Part shown: positions 54,570 to 64,000 of the stretch, piece after piece
Numbering within the stretch: position 1 is the stretch's first letter
Layout of the letters: each line of letters opens with the position of its first letter
Assembly (NCBI GenBank): GCA_026929865.2
Contig: CM049418.1
Location: 8,319,501-8,383,500, forward strand
Direction of reading: 5' to 3'
Source of the DNA: Hyperoplus lanceolatus
Taxonomy: Eukaryota; Chordata; Actinopteri; Uranoscopiformes; Ammodytidae
Length of the DNA: 64,000 nt
Notes under the pieces: generated by a model
Seen by the model: the letters and a program-made list of their open reading frames with translations, nothing else
What the model was told of the DNA's origin: nothing
Database searches by the model: none
Made by a program: the position numbers and the translations under genes

Positions 54570-55380
54570 CAAGTACTGGTGCACATCAAAATATTTTGAA
54601 TGTGATCAAAAAGTTTGTAATGATCAAAAAGTGAATCTTTCATATATTCTTATTTCATTTCAAATAAAGTGGAACATATCAGGTATTTGTTTTAATTTAG
54701 TTGATTATGGCCTACTGCTCATGAAAATCAAAATTCCAGCATCTGAAAATCAAAAAAAGATTTATAATACAGAAAGGATAACCTTCAGAAAAGTGTGTAC
54801 ATTTATACACTTAATACTTTGATGGGTCTCTTTTTTGCATGAATTATTGCAATAAGTCTGTGTGGCAATGAGGCGATGTGCCTGTGGCAATGCTAAGGAA
54901 GCTTAAGGTTACTTTGATATCGGTCGACAGCTCGTCTGTATTGTTGGACCTGGTGTCATACTTCTCTTGACAATACCCATCTAATGCCATTGTCACCCAG
55001 CAAGTTTCTAGTGGTTTTGGCATGATGACACGTGCCCATTTCTGCTGGAAAAGGAAATTTGCATCTCCATAAAGCTTTTCAGCAGATCACATGGCACCCC
55101 ACATCATAACTGAATGTGGAAATTCACACTGAACTTCAAGCTACTTGGATTCTGGGCCTCCACTTTTTCTCCACTCTTCCTCCAGACTCTTGGATCTTGA
55201 TTTCCAAATGAAATGCAAAATGTACTTTTATTTGAAAAGAAAACTTTGGAATTTCCTGTATTTTTTTTGACTGGCCTTATGTAATAATCTAATATTATGA
55301 GATACTGGACTTGGGTTTTTCATGAGCTGTAAGATGTAATAATCTAAATTAAAATGCTTTATTTTTAATATATAGAAGAT
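54570..55380. mobile_element. decayed Tc1/mariner-like repeat
   Basis: Blocks such as CTCATGAAAATCAAAATTCC on the left and GAGATACTGGACTTG-TTTTTCATGAGCTGTAAG on the right are typical of a fish Tc1/mariner-type element. The middle has transposon-like spacing but no open frame. The borders are approximate. Confidence 0.5.
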
Positions 55381-56000
55381 ATGAAATTAAACGTTTTGAA
55401 TGAAATTATGGTAGAAAAATTAACTTGTCAACGATTACATTTTTTTTTATGCACCGCAAGCACAGGATACCTGCGCTTGGCACAAAGATTAGAAACAGTG
55501 GAAGCAGCTAGCTTGGCTGCTTCATAAACATTTGCCTAAAATCCCTGTTACTATTCTCTATGTTAAGCTAACCAGCTACTAGCTTCACTTCTAAAATAAA
55601 GAGTGGAGTCATCTTCTCCTCCAACTCTCAAGAATTACACTACCGTTCAAAAGTTTGGAGTCACCCAGATCATTTTATGTTTTCCATGAAATCTCAGTTT
55701 TATTCATCAAATGAGTTGCAAAATGAATAGCAAATATAGTTAAGATATTGATGACGTTAGAAATAATGATTTTTATTTGAAATAATAATTTTGTCCTTCA
55801 AACTTTGCTTTCGTCATAGAATCCTCCTATTTAAAGCAATTACAGCCTTGCAGACCTTTGGCATTCTAGCAGTCAATTTGTTGAGGTATTCTGAAGAAGT
55901 TTTACCCCACGCTTCCTGAAGTTGGAATAGCTTGATGGGCACTTCTTATGTACCATACGGTCAAGCTGCTCTCACAACAGCTCAATAGGGTTGAGATCTG

Positions 56001-57308
56001 GGGCCTCATTTATAAACGTTGCGTACGCCCAGAAGAGGGCGCACGCCAATTTCTAAGCAAATATTGGGATTTATAAAAAACAAACTTGACGGGAGATGTG
56101 CGGTCCTCCACGCAAACTCTGACCCATGCGTACGCACAGAAAGTGGAGAAAGGAGAAACGGCGACTCCGTCGGCACATGTATGAAGTGCGAGAACGAATG
56201 TGTTTGTGTAAAATGAATCCAGATAGGCCTATTATAAGCCATGTAGGTCTATCATATATTGGGAGTTCCTTTGCAAAACGGATGAAGCCATTCTTACAAC
56301 TAATGAACAAATGCCTCCACGGATTATTCCATGGAGTGATAGGCTACCAACAAAAACAAAACGAATTAGGATCTTACATAGCCTACAAACGGAGATATAT
56401 GAGAGCAAATAAAAACAAAATAGCGTTCGAATAAGCTCTGCAGTTATTAAAGAATAACCTATCTGCATGTTGTGGAATTAATTCTGATAATATTGAGGTG
56501 GAATACAGCCTATTACTTTTACACTGACGCTGTTCTCGATGCCTCAGTCAGGCAGACAGGAGTGCACCTTTTCATACACTAATGATAAGCCTACTGTACA
56601 TCACATAGGCTACTGTGATTTTTTTCACGGCTTTTAGTCCGTTTTATCTATGTGTTTTTCTTTGAGTTTAAGCACGTCGTAACTGTGTTTTGAAAGGGAC
56701 TGTGAAGTTTATTATTAACCCTCCGCCGCCCGCCACTGCCCCGGGATGAATTCTCCGAATCTGTATCTCATGGGGGGTCTCAGTGTCCCCGCTCGTGGCA
56801 CAAACACTGTTGTGTGAGGATATGCACTTGTTTGCGTCCAGTTTTATGTCGGATCGCTTCTTTTTATTTCGGCCACAGCGTTCACAGAGATCGCCACAGG
56901 CTGCACTCTGACGCCTTTACGCTCACACTGCCACCAAACTATATTTTCCCTGTTCGCCACTTCTCCAACGGGTACTTCGGGGTGACCGCAGTGATCCACA
57001 CCGTGTGGAGTCTATTTTTCCATTTCCCTTTCAGTCGGCGATTGCCACTACCGCCTTCATGCACTCAGTAAATTATATTAATTTGGGCGTGTCGATGACT
57101 ATGTATGGGTAAATATGGGCGGTACATGAAGCCCGCAAAGGCTGAGCCACATTTAGAGTTGATTGTGATTTATAAAGGGAAACAGGCGTAGGACGTGAGT
57201 GCGCACTGTTTTATAAATCCGAATATTTTTGTTCGCACGTACATCCTACATTTCTTCCGTACGCCAGCTTCCACGTGAATCCTACGCAAAGCTTTATAAA
57301 TGAGGCCC
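56001..57308. mobile_element. PIF/Harbinger-like non-autonomous element
   Basis: Ends GGGCCTCATTTATAAA and TTTATAAATGAGGCCC are perfect 16-bp inverted repeats. They are flanked by a 3-bp duplication CTG (55998-56000 and 57309-57311); removing 1311 bp restores the Tc1 sequence GAGATCTGGTGACTG. A CWG 3-bp duplication is known for fish Harbinger elements, which supports the assignment. None of its open frames is recognisable as a transposase. Confidence 0.75.
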
Positions 57309-57559
57309 CTGGTGACTGTGCTGGCCACTCCATTAAAGGCAGAATACTAGCTGAGTGCTTCTTCCCTAACTAGTTCTAGCGTGGCTCCAATCAAGAGCTG
57401 TCCACAGGGTATGGCATGGCATTGCTAAATGGAGTGATAGCCTTCCTAATTCAAAATCCCTTTTACCTGGTACAAATCTCCCACTTTACTAGCACCAAAG
57501 CAGCCCCAGACCATCACATTACCTTCAACATGCTTGACAGATGGTGTCAGGCACTCCTC

Positions 57560-57979
57560 CCACATCTTCACTTGTTCTGCATCTCACAAATGTTCTTCTT
57601 TGTGTTCCAAAAACACCTCAAACTTAGATTTGTCTGTCCATAACACTTTTTTCCAATCTTCCTCTGTCCAATGTCTGTGTTCTTTTGCCCATCTTAATCT
57701 TTTACTTTTATTGGCCAGTCTCAGATACGGCCTTTTCTTTTTCCACTCTGTCTTGAAGGCCGGTACCCCGGAGTCTCCTCTTCACTGTGGACGATGAGAC
57801 TCGCGTTTTTGCTGCCAGTTCAGGACCTGTGAGCGTCTATTTGTCAAACTAGAAACTCTAATGTCCTCTTGCTCAGTTGTGAACCGGGGCCTCCCACTTC
57901 TCTTTCTATTCTGGTTAGAGCCCGTTTGTGCTGTTCTCTGAAGGGAATGCACCTCTGTACACTTTTGTAGGTATTCCAT
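57560..57979 (-). pseudogene. Tc1 transposase fragment
   Basis: The minus-strand frame ending in stop at 57782 contains RSGRPRFTTEQEDIRVSSL, the linker between the two helix-turn-helix units of Tc1 transposases. Upstream and downstream parts occur in other frames with stops. The catalytic region lies further left and is degraded. Confidence 0.75.
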
Positions 57980-58139
57980 TAGAAATCAGCCGTTTCGAGC
58001 TAGAATAGTCATTTACCACATTAACAATGTCTAGAATGAATTTCTGATTAATTTAATGTTATCCTCATTTTAAAAAACATTACTTTTATTTAAAAAATAA
58101 GGACATTTCTAAGTGACCCCAAACTTTTGAACGGCAGTG

Positions 58140-59552
58140 TAGTAAATAAGAATATATACCCAAATGTGGAACATTTGTTCCGGCATCTCCTGGTGGCTGT
58201 AAATGTAGTTACAGGCACTTCTGGGCCAGAATTTATTTCAAAACCGAACATTGACTGCAGAATGCTTTCTCTGTGTGTTTTGATCCAACATTGCCACCCA
58301 GAAGTTATGAGAAGTGCAGACAGAGAGTCTGTATCACTACAGCCGTTGGCACTCGCAGTGAAGACTCGCCCAGGCATGCCTGTTGCTTTCGATTTGCTCA
58401 TGGAAAATCAGGAACATCAGACACGGCAGCACACATCATCATATGCTCAATCACCATTGTTTTAACTCACTATTTGATAGATAGGAACTTAAAATACAAA
58501 CTAGATGTTAATGTGACAGCTTACATCTATAATAATAATAATAATAATAATAATGATAATAATAGACTGAATTGTAATCAAGTGACAATGAGGAAGGGTT
58601 TCAGACCCCCACGCCTCCAAACTGGGCGACCCCACTATGTCCTCAGGTGGAGGCGATGATGGTGCAGCAGGCTACCTGGCTTCATCTGTTGAGGTCAACG
58701 TCTCTGTGAAGGCCAGAGACCTTAATAACGTCTAGAGTAGATGATTCTGATTCATTAAAAAAAATATATAGATTGAAGGAATTACATTTTTTCGCCCTTT
58801 TTTTTGGGTTAAACAAGAACCCTCGTACCAGCGTGCTATGTTGGATGGGATCCCCATCAATCATTGCCAATGGAGATATTTAAAGTTACTGCCAGCTTAG
58901 GTTTACAGAATTGAACAATTACCTATTATAGGGTTATGTGTGAAAGTGAGGATTTTGATGAATCCAATAGTACATTTAAATGATCAGTATTCTTATAATT
59001 TTGTTGATGTGCAATAACTTTATCCAATGTGCAACTACAGTAGCTGCATTAAAAGTTTCTATTTGACATGTTTACCTGTGTTTCCATCATAACAGTTTAT
59101 TTTTTTAACACCTGAGATTGGCCTGTGCCTCAGTGGTTTGGAGGTGTTACTCTGCTAATGAGACGCAGCACCCAAGACATTCACCTGAAAACGCTGCTTG
59201 TTTTGCTGCTGGACAAGAAGTGATAATAAGACCTCAGAGGTATTACTGTTTCTGTCTATTTTGATGTGTTTGTGCGCTACATCATGTGTTTGTTTGCTCT
59301 GCAGTTATGTGAAGGGGACACATTAAGTTAATGTATTTGACCTTTGAGACTGTTTGGAGCCAGTTTAAGGCAACCTCACACAAGTCCTTCCTGATATTTC
59401 ACAGATTAACTTTACAGCATTACAGTTTAGAAACATTCCAACAATGCATCAGTGAAACCTGATCAAGAAACAACAAAAGTGGAAATCTATATTTTCATAA
59501 ATGCCTTTAACAGTTAGTTTATTTATTGTTCATTCAGTTGTAGGTTTGTGAA
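58140..59552. other. intergenic, no gene seen
   Basis: AT-rich sequence with a (TAA)n microsatellite at 58530-58563. The open frames at 58127-58659 have no similarity I recognise and no splice context. Confidence 0.5.
58530..58563. repeat. (TAA)n microsatellite
   Basis: About 11 units with one interruption (TGA). Confidence 0.93.
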
Positions 59553-60441
59553 CAGCGGCGGCTCGCCCATAGAGGGCAATAGAGCGACGCCCTCCTTGAG
59601 CCATACCAGCAAAAAACTAAAATATAATAATGATGAAAAATAGGCTATATATATTTTTTTTTTGTATTTATAATCATAATTTATTATTTCAGTACAGTTT
59701 TTACCTGCATCTAAGTCTAAATATTGTACAATCAGCGTCTGTGCTCTGTACCGTCACTCTGGGGCGATTTCGGGCTGGTTGAAAATCGCCCTGAGCACTC
59801 TCATAGACTTCAATGTAAAACTTTTTTTTTTCAAACTGCCGGCCTCCCAATGCAATCTCTATGGGTTCCGGGGGTGCTCGCCCTAACGTGTTGTCGTCAT
59901 ACGTACAGTAAACAATGAACCAATTACAGTGACTGATACAGTCACATGTCCGGTCTTCTGCCCAAAGCGGTCAGATTCAAGACCAACGTAACTAATATCA
60001 ACTCAGGCTGGCTGGCAAGCTACTTGATCATCTCATTCAAAGGACTAGGTCCTTTCCAGACAAAATGTATCCATCAAGCAAGTATCTACCAAGATGGATT
60101 GGGGGATCGTATAAACGCGGATTTTCACGGGGCTCATTTGAACGGCTAACGAGGCTAGCAGGATGCTAAGGCGCTAACGCTCTGTTCTGCTGCCGCTGCA
60201 TGATGATTATGGACTGTATACTGGCTTTTTATCCATCCTGATGGCAGCACAGACACCGCATGGATAACTTCGGGTGTCACCCCTATGCATCACCTCTCAG
60301 AAAAGGTAAAACAAACATTAAACATCAATCTGCATATGGACTAGCCAGCGCCGTTCAACAGCTGATCCATGTAGACAGCTGCTGTCTGTCCGCGGCATAA
60401 ACCTCGCCTACCAAGTAACGGTGCTGTAGACAGCATGGACA

Positions 60442-61565
60442 CATAGACGAATTATGAGACAATGGGCCCCTGGGCACAAACTCTTAAAGCCCCCCCCCCC
60501 CCCCATCCAGTCCTGTACACTGACTTTTTCGCACAGATACATACAATTAATGGCAAAACATATTAAGGAAGTCAGTGTTTCCCACAGGTGTTTGGGATAC
60601 TGTTGGAGGGACCCTGTACCATGTCGGGGGTCCGGGGGCATGCCCCCCCCCAGATTTTTTTTGTTTACCTTTTTAAAGTAAAATGCATCAATCTGGTGCA
60701 CTTTGAGAGGAAATTTTAGAGGCTATATCAAATCCTTAGATGCAGAATGAACATAATTCATATTTTTCTTAAACTGATTGGTCAGACCCATGTTCCATGA
60801 TGGAGGGGCCCATTTCAACAGATAAAGGGTGGATAGCTACTTTTTATGAACAATTTAGAATTCACACATAGAAAGCTTATTTCTGTACATTACTGATCTG
60901 CTGATACGTTATAAACCGTCCAGAGCCCTTAGGTCGTCTGGGACAGGTTTACTTACAGTCCCAAGAGTTAGGACTAAACGAGGAGAAGCAGCTTTTAGTT
61001 TTTATGCACCAAATATCTGGAACAAACTCCCAGAAAACTTGAGGTCTGCTGCAACCCTCAGTTCTTTTAAATCGAGTCTGAAGACTTTTCTGTTTCCATT
61101 TTAACCTGCCCTTTTTATTCTATTTTTTTTTTTTTCATTCGCTTTTAAATGTCTTCTAATGTGTTTTATGTATTTTAATCTTGGCCCTGTAAAGCACTTT
61201 GAATGGCCTTGTGTTTGAATTGTGCTATATAAATAAACCTGCCTTGCCTTGCCTATGTGTGAGGGGGCCTTAAAGGCCCCTCATGGAGCCCCTTAGACAG
61301 AGCTACTAATGCTGTTGTTTTTAACTTGCTTTTGTATTTGTCCCCTACTAGTTGAGGGGCCCATGATGATTTCGATCTTGTTAAATTGTGATGAGTATAC
61401 TTATATTTAGGCTATTACTTTCTGGACCCTGTTATTGACATGAGTGACTTGACTTTGACGATGCAACATGAAAAGTTACTATCAGTATCTCTGGCTTAGG
61501 GCCCCCCTGAGCCCTTGGGCCCCATGGGCATGTGCCCGGTGTGCCCGTGCAGTAATCCACCCCTG
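60442..61565. mobile_element. hAT-type element (inner) with LINE insertion
   Basis: The segment is bounded by the 8-bp duplication CATGGACA (60434-60441 and 61566-61573). Its right end is ATCCACCCCTG; the left end CATAGACGAATTATGAG matches it only poorly. It shares long blocks with 33702-34060 of the hAT in vegfc intron 2 (GAGGGGGCCTT-AAGGCCCCTCATG, GTTATTGACATGA, GGGCCCCCCTGAGCCC). A homopolymer C run lies at 60489-60504. Confidence 0.7.
60895..61255 (+). mobile_element. 5'-truncated LINE 3' end (Rex1-like)
   Basis: A plus-strand frame translates to the last part of a non-LTR reverse-transcriptase ORF (LTVPRVRTKRGEAAFSFYAP, NIWNKLPENLRS), then a stop and a 3' UTR ending in the TGCCTTGCCTT simple repeat. 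The related hAT in vegfc intron 2 lacks it, so it inserted after the hAT families separated. Confidence 0.75.
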
Positions 61566-62375
61566 CATGGACATATAAAGAAAGAAAGGTAGACAGTAGT
61601 AATGCAAACTAATGTGATGATTGCACATATGCTATGCCAGCATCCATTTTTGTTTAATCAGAACACAACTGTCAAGTCAATCAGATTATTGTGATTAATT
61701 GTAGAGCTGGTCTCTTAACTTTTAAAGGAAGCCTATCTGAGGAGCACACTGGTAGATGACAAGTTATCTTTGATGGCCACAGCCGGATAATTAAATCATT
61801 TTAGAGCTAAATTCATTTTATTCAAAAAATTAACTAACTTTATGTCCAAAAATACTGTACAGTACAATGCTTGTCTAATGGTGCCAGAGTGGTTATGCCA
61901 GATGAACAGGAAAAACAAACTGTTAAATGCAATATGACATTGTCATATTAGCTATCTGATTTAGGTTCATTTTGGGTAATTTTACCCATCATGGCAACAA
62001 TTGCCCCCTCTGAGATTATTGTCAGGAGCCGCCACTGTTTGTGAATGAATTCCCCAGAAGTCCATAATGGTATCTTAATTTTGCTGAATGTGTATTGACC
62101 CCGCAGTATTAGTGCTGTTTGCGTTTTTTAGTTTGATGGTATATTTAGAGGGAACTGATGTGCCCACGGTCTCATTTGTGTTTGTATTACAACAGGGCCT
62201 CGAATATAAATTGGCCCTAAATAATGAAGACAGCAGACCATTCTGTATTTTTTGAAGTAGGGTTGTATGACGCACTTGGGCATTGTTAGTGTGTTACCTT
62301 ATGGAGATGGTGATCAGTGCAGTCACTATTAGGAGCTTAGGGGAGACGTCACTGTAGCAAAAGTCAGCCTTTAGT

Positions 62376-63090
62376 GGAGGTCCTGGGAAAGTTTTGTACG
62401 CGCTTCATTTAACGCAGAATATCTCAACTGTTATAGACCGCGACGAAAGTCCTAAAAATGACCACAACAGGTGGCGAATGGGACTTTTTTTTTCCTTTAT
62501 AGATATCATCATTCTTTTTTACCAGATTAATCTGCATATTCCGAGAAATACTTTTTGTATTACACTTAGTCTAAAACATTTAATAAAATATGCAAATTAG
62601 GCAATATCTCATTCAATATGCGTACATACAGTATGTAATAGGTTGACTGTTTTTTAGCCATTTTCATTATATATCAAATCAGAATGTTTACACTCTTCTA
62701 TGACCGTTGTCACTGTGAACATTGCGATCCCCTCAGGAAATCTGTAACTTCAAGGGTTTATATGTTTGCATATTGAATGAGATATTGCCTAATTTGCATA
62801 TTTTCTTAAATGTTTTTTTTTTAGACTAAGTGTAATACAAAAGTATTTCTCATAATATGAAAATGAATCTGGTTAAAAGTCTGAGGATATCTATAAAGGA
62901 AAAAAGTCCCATTCACCACGTAGTGTGATGCTAGTCAAACTAGTGTAACCTGTTATGGTCATTTTCAGGACTTTCGTCCCTGATAGAGATTTTTGTCACC
63001 GTCCACATTGTTCACTGGGGTCGTAGTCTATAACAGTCGAGATATTCTCCGCTAAATGAAGCGCATACAAAACTTCCCCAGGACATCCAC
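62376..63090. repeat. long imperfect inverted repeat (palindromic element)
   Basis: The left arm (62376-62625) and right arm (62765-63090) are inverted copies. Shared blocks include GCGCTTCATTTA-CG, ATATCTC-ACTGTTATAGAC, GTATTACACTTAGTCTAAAA and GCAATATCTCATTCAATATG. The right arm has about 75 extra bp. The spacer is about 140 bp. The sequence just left (62245-62375) is related to the repeat at 30355-30540. Confidence 0.85.
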
Positions 63091-63511
63091 TATTTGTATC
63101 GTATCGCTTATTGAAGCCTGTAAATAAGCCCCATGTTGGGGTGTGGCACGGCCCTGAAAAGGTAGCTGACCTTTATCTCTCGGATCTGAAAAAGCCTTTG
63201 AAGTAAACTGAGAAGCTGTGCTGCTTTCATTAAACATTCACTGGGTGTTTTCCCCCTTCAACACACACAATACGAAGCACATCTGAAAATGAGACTGAAG
63301 TTCAAGAGTGAATTATTTTGGGATCTTAAATGATTGAGAAATCCAACATGAAACTAGTTTATTTTAGTTTATATTTGAAGTAGGTGAACTACTGGCTTCA
63401 ATGAATCAATAACAGTTTTACGTCAGGAGTGGGGCTGCGCTGGAGTGCTTTGAGCTTTGCAAAGGTTTCAAATTATAAGTTGTTTGTATTGTTAGTTAGA
63501 CGTTACATAAT
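63091..63511. other. intergenic, no gene seen
   Basis: AT-rich sequence between the palindrome and the minisatellite. Nothing recognised. Confidence 0.5.
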
Positions 63512-63740
63512 GGTTCCTCTCACTAACCATGAGGTCTCTGGTTCCTCCTCCCAGTAACCATGAGGTCTCTGGTTCCTCCTCCCAGTAACCATGAGGTCTC
63601 TGGTTCCTCCTCCCAGTAACCGTGAGGTCTCTGGTTCCTCCTCCAATGTGGGGTCTCTGGTTCCTCCTCCCAGTAACCGTGAGGTCTTTGGTTCCCTCCT
63701 CCCAGTAACCGGAAGGTCTCTGGTTCCTCCCAGTAACTGA
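63512..63740. repeat. minisatellite, ~31-bp unit, about 7-8 copies
   Basis: The repeated theme is GAGGTCTCTGGTTCCTCC followed by TCCCAGTAACC. Copies vary by short deletions and single-base changes (for example ACCATGAGG, ACCGTGAGG, ACCGGAAGG). Confidence 0.92.
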
Positions 63741-64000
63741 GACGAGTTCTCTGGTTGGATCCCCGGCGGACGGGAGGGTGTTGGTAGTTAAACTAGTGAC
63801 AGGAAGTTATTTGTCAACAAACATTCTCCAGGATTACATTAAGTATGCCTTTAAAATTAGACAGGTGTGTCAGTTCCAAAATGAGTCACAAATAACTGGA
63901 TATAAAAAGGATAAAACAAAAGCCATAAATAAATAAAAATATTTCAGATTTTATTTTACAGAAGTAATATTCAACTCTTCATTTAATGAACGCAACGTCA
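63741..64000. other. intergenic, no gene seen
   Basis: Short AT-rich stretch to the window end. Nothing recognised. Confidence 0.5.

Larger units (their letters stand above)
55638..58139 (-). mobile_element. Tc1-like element split by a Harbinger-like insertion
   Basis: The ends CACTACCGTTCAAAAGTTTG and CAAACTTTTGAACGGCAGTG are inverted and flanked by TA. Without the nested insertion the element is about 1.2 kb, the usual Tc1 size. On the minus strand 57979-57782 encodes the N-terminal part of a Tc1 transposase, now frameshifted. The insertion at 56001-57308 splits it. Confidence 0.88.
59553..62037. mobile_element. hAT-type element (outer)
   Basis: Ends CAGCGGCGGCTC and GGAGCCGCCACTG are imperfect inverted repeats flanked by the 8-bp duplication TTTGTGAA (59545-59552 and 62038-62045). 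This identifies hAT. No transposase frame is recognised, so it is probably non-autonomous. A second hAT (60442-61565) is inserted within it. Confidence 0.83.

Noticed and set aside
56814..57071. An 85-codon frame inside the Harbinger-like element as its transposase or partner gene
   Set aside because: No DDE motif or MYB-like helix pattern is visible, and it is far too short.

Overview
The window is vertebrate nuclear DNA from a ray-finned (teleost) fish. Its genes are split by GT-AG introns, and it carries long dinucleotide microsatellites, a tRNA-derived SINE and many fish-type DNA transposons (Tc1, hAT, piggyBac-like and Harbinger-like). It also holds two olfactory receptor genes of the teleost TAAR type. 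The species cannot be read from the sequence; a percomorph-like fish is only a guess.

Layout. (1) 1-4.3 kb, plus strand: the last five coding exons and 3' UTR of cystathionine beta-synthase (cbs). A 606-bp piggyBac-like MITE lies in its last intron and a SINE in its 3' UTR. (2) 4.35-5.75 kb: a decayed LINE. (3) 6.05-19.0 kb, plus strand: a complete zinc-finger gene of the ZNF654/RLF/ZNF292 family, best matched to znf654. It has ten coding exons, one of them 5.4 kb, and encodes about 2223 residues. (4) 22.8-41.2 kb, minus strand: a complete vegfc gene with eight coding exons and 403 residues. Exon phases agree throughout. Its introns are loaded with repeats, including three transposons nested in one another in intron 2. 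(5) 41.2-48.3 kb: no gene seen; a few repeats. (6) 48.4-54 kb, minus strand: two intact single-exon TAAR genes, 97% identical in protein, separated by a nested pair of Tc1 elements. (7) 54-64 kb: no gene seen. It holds a decayed Tc1-like repeat, a Tc1 interrupted by a Harbinger-like element, a hAT interrupted by another hAT that carries a LINE tail, a long imperfect palindrome and a minisatellite.

The genes are functionally unrelated neighbours: sulfur amino-acid metabolism, a nuclear zinc-finger protein, a lymphangiogenic growth factor and olfactory receptors. The most notable observations are these. UG-repeat tracts lie directly against the 3' splice sites of one cbs exon and one vegfc exon. 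The TAAR pair has Ser at 3.32 and Asp at 5.42 (the non-classical amine site), and two of its ten differences lie just below that Asp. The nested transposons have target duplications clear enough to give an insertion order. One Tc1 derivative was made by an internal deletion at a 4-bp microhomology that keeps a short fused reading frame.
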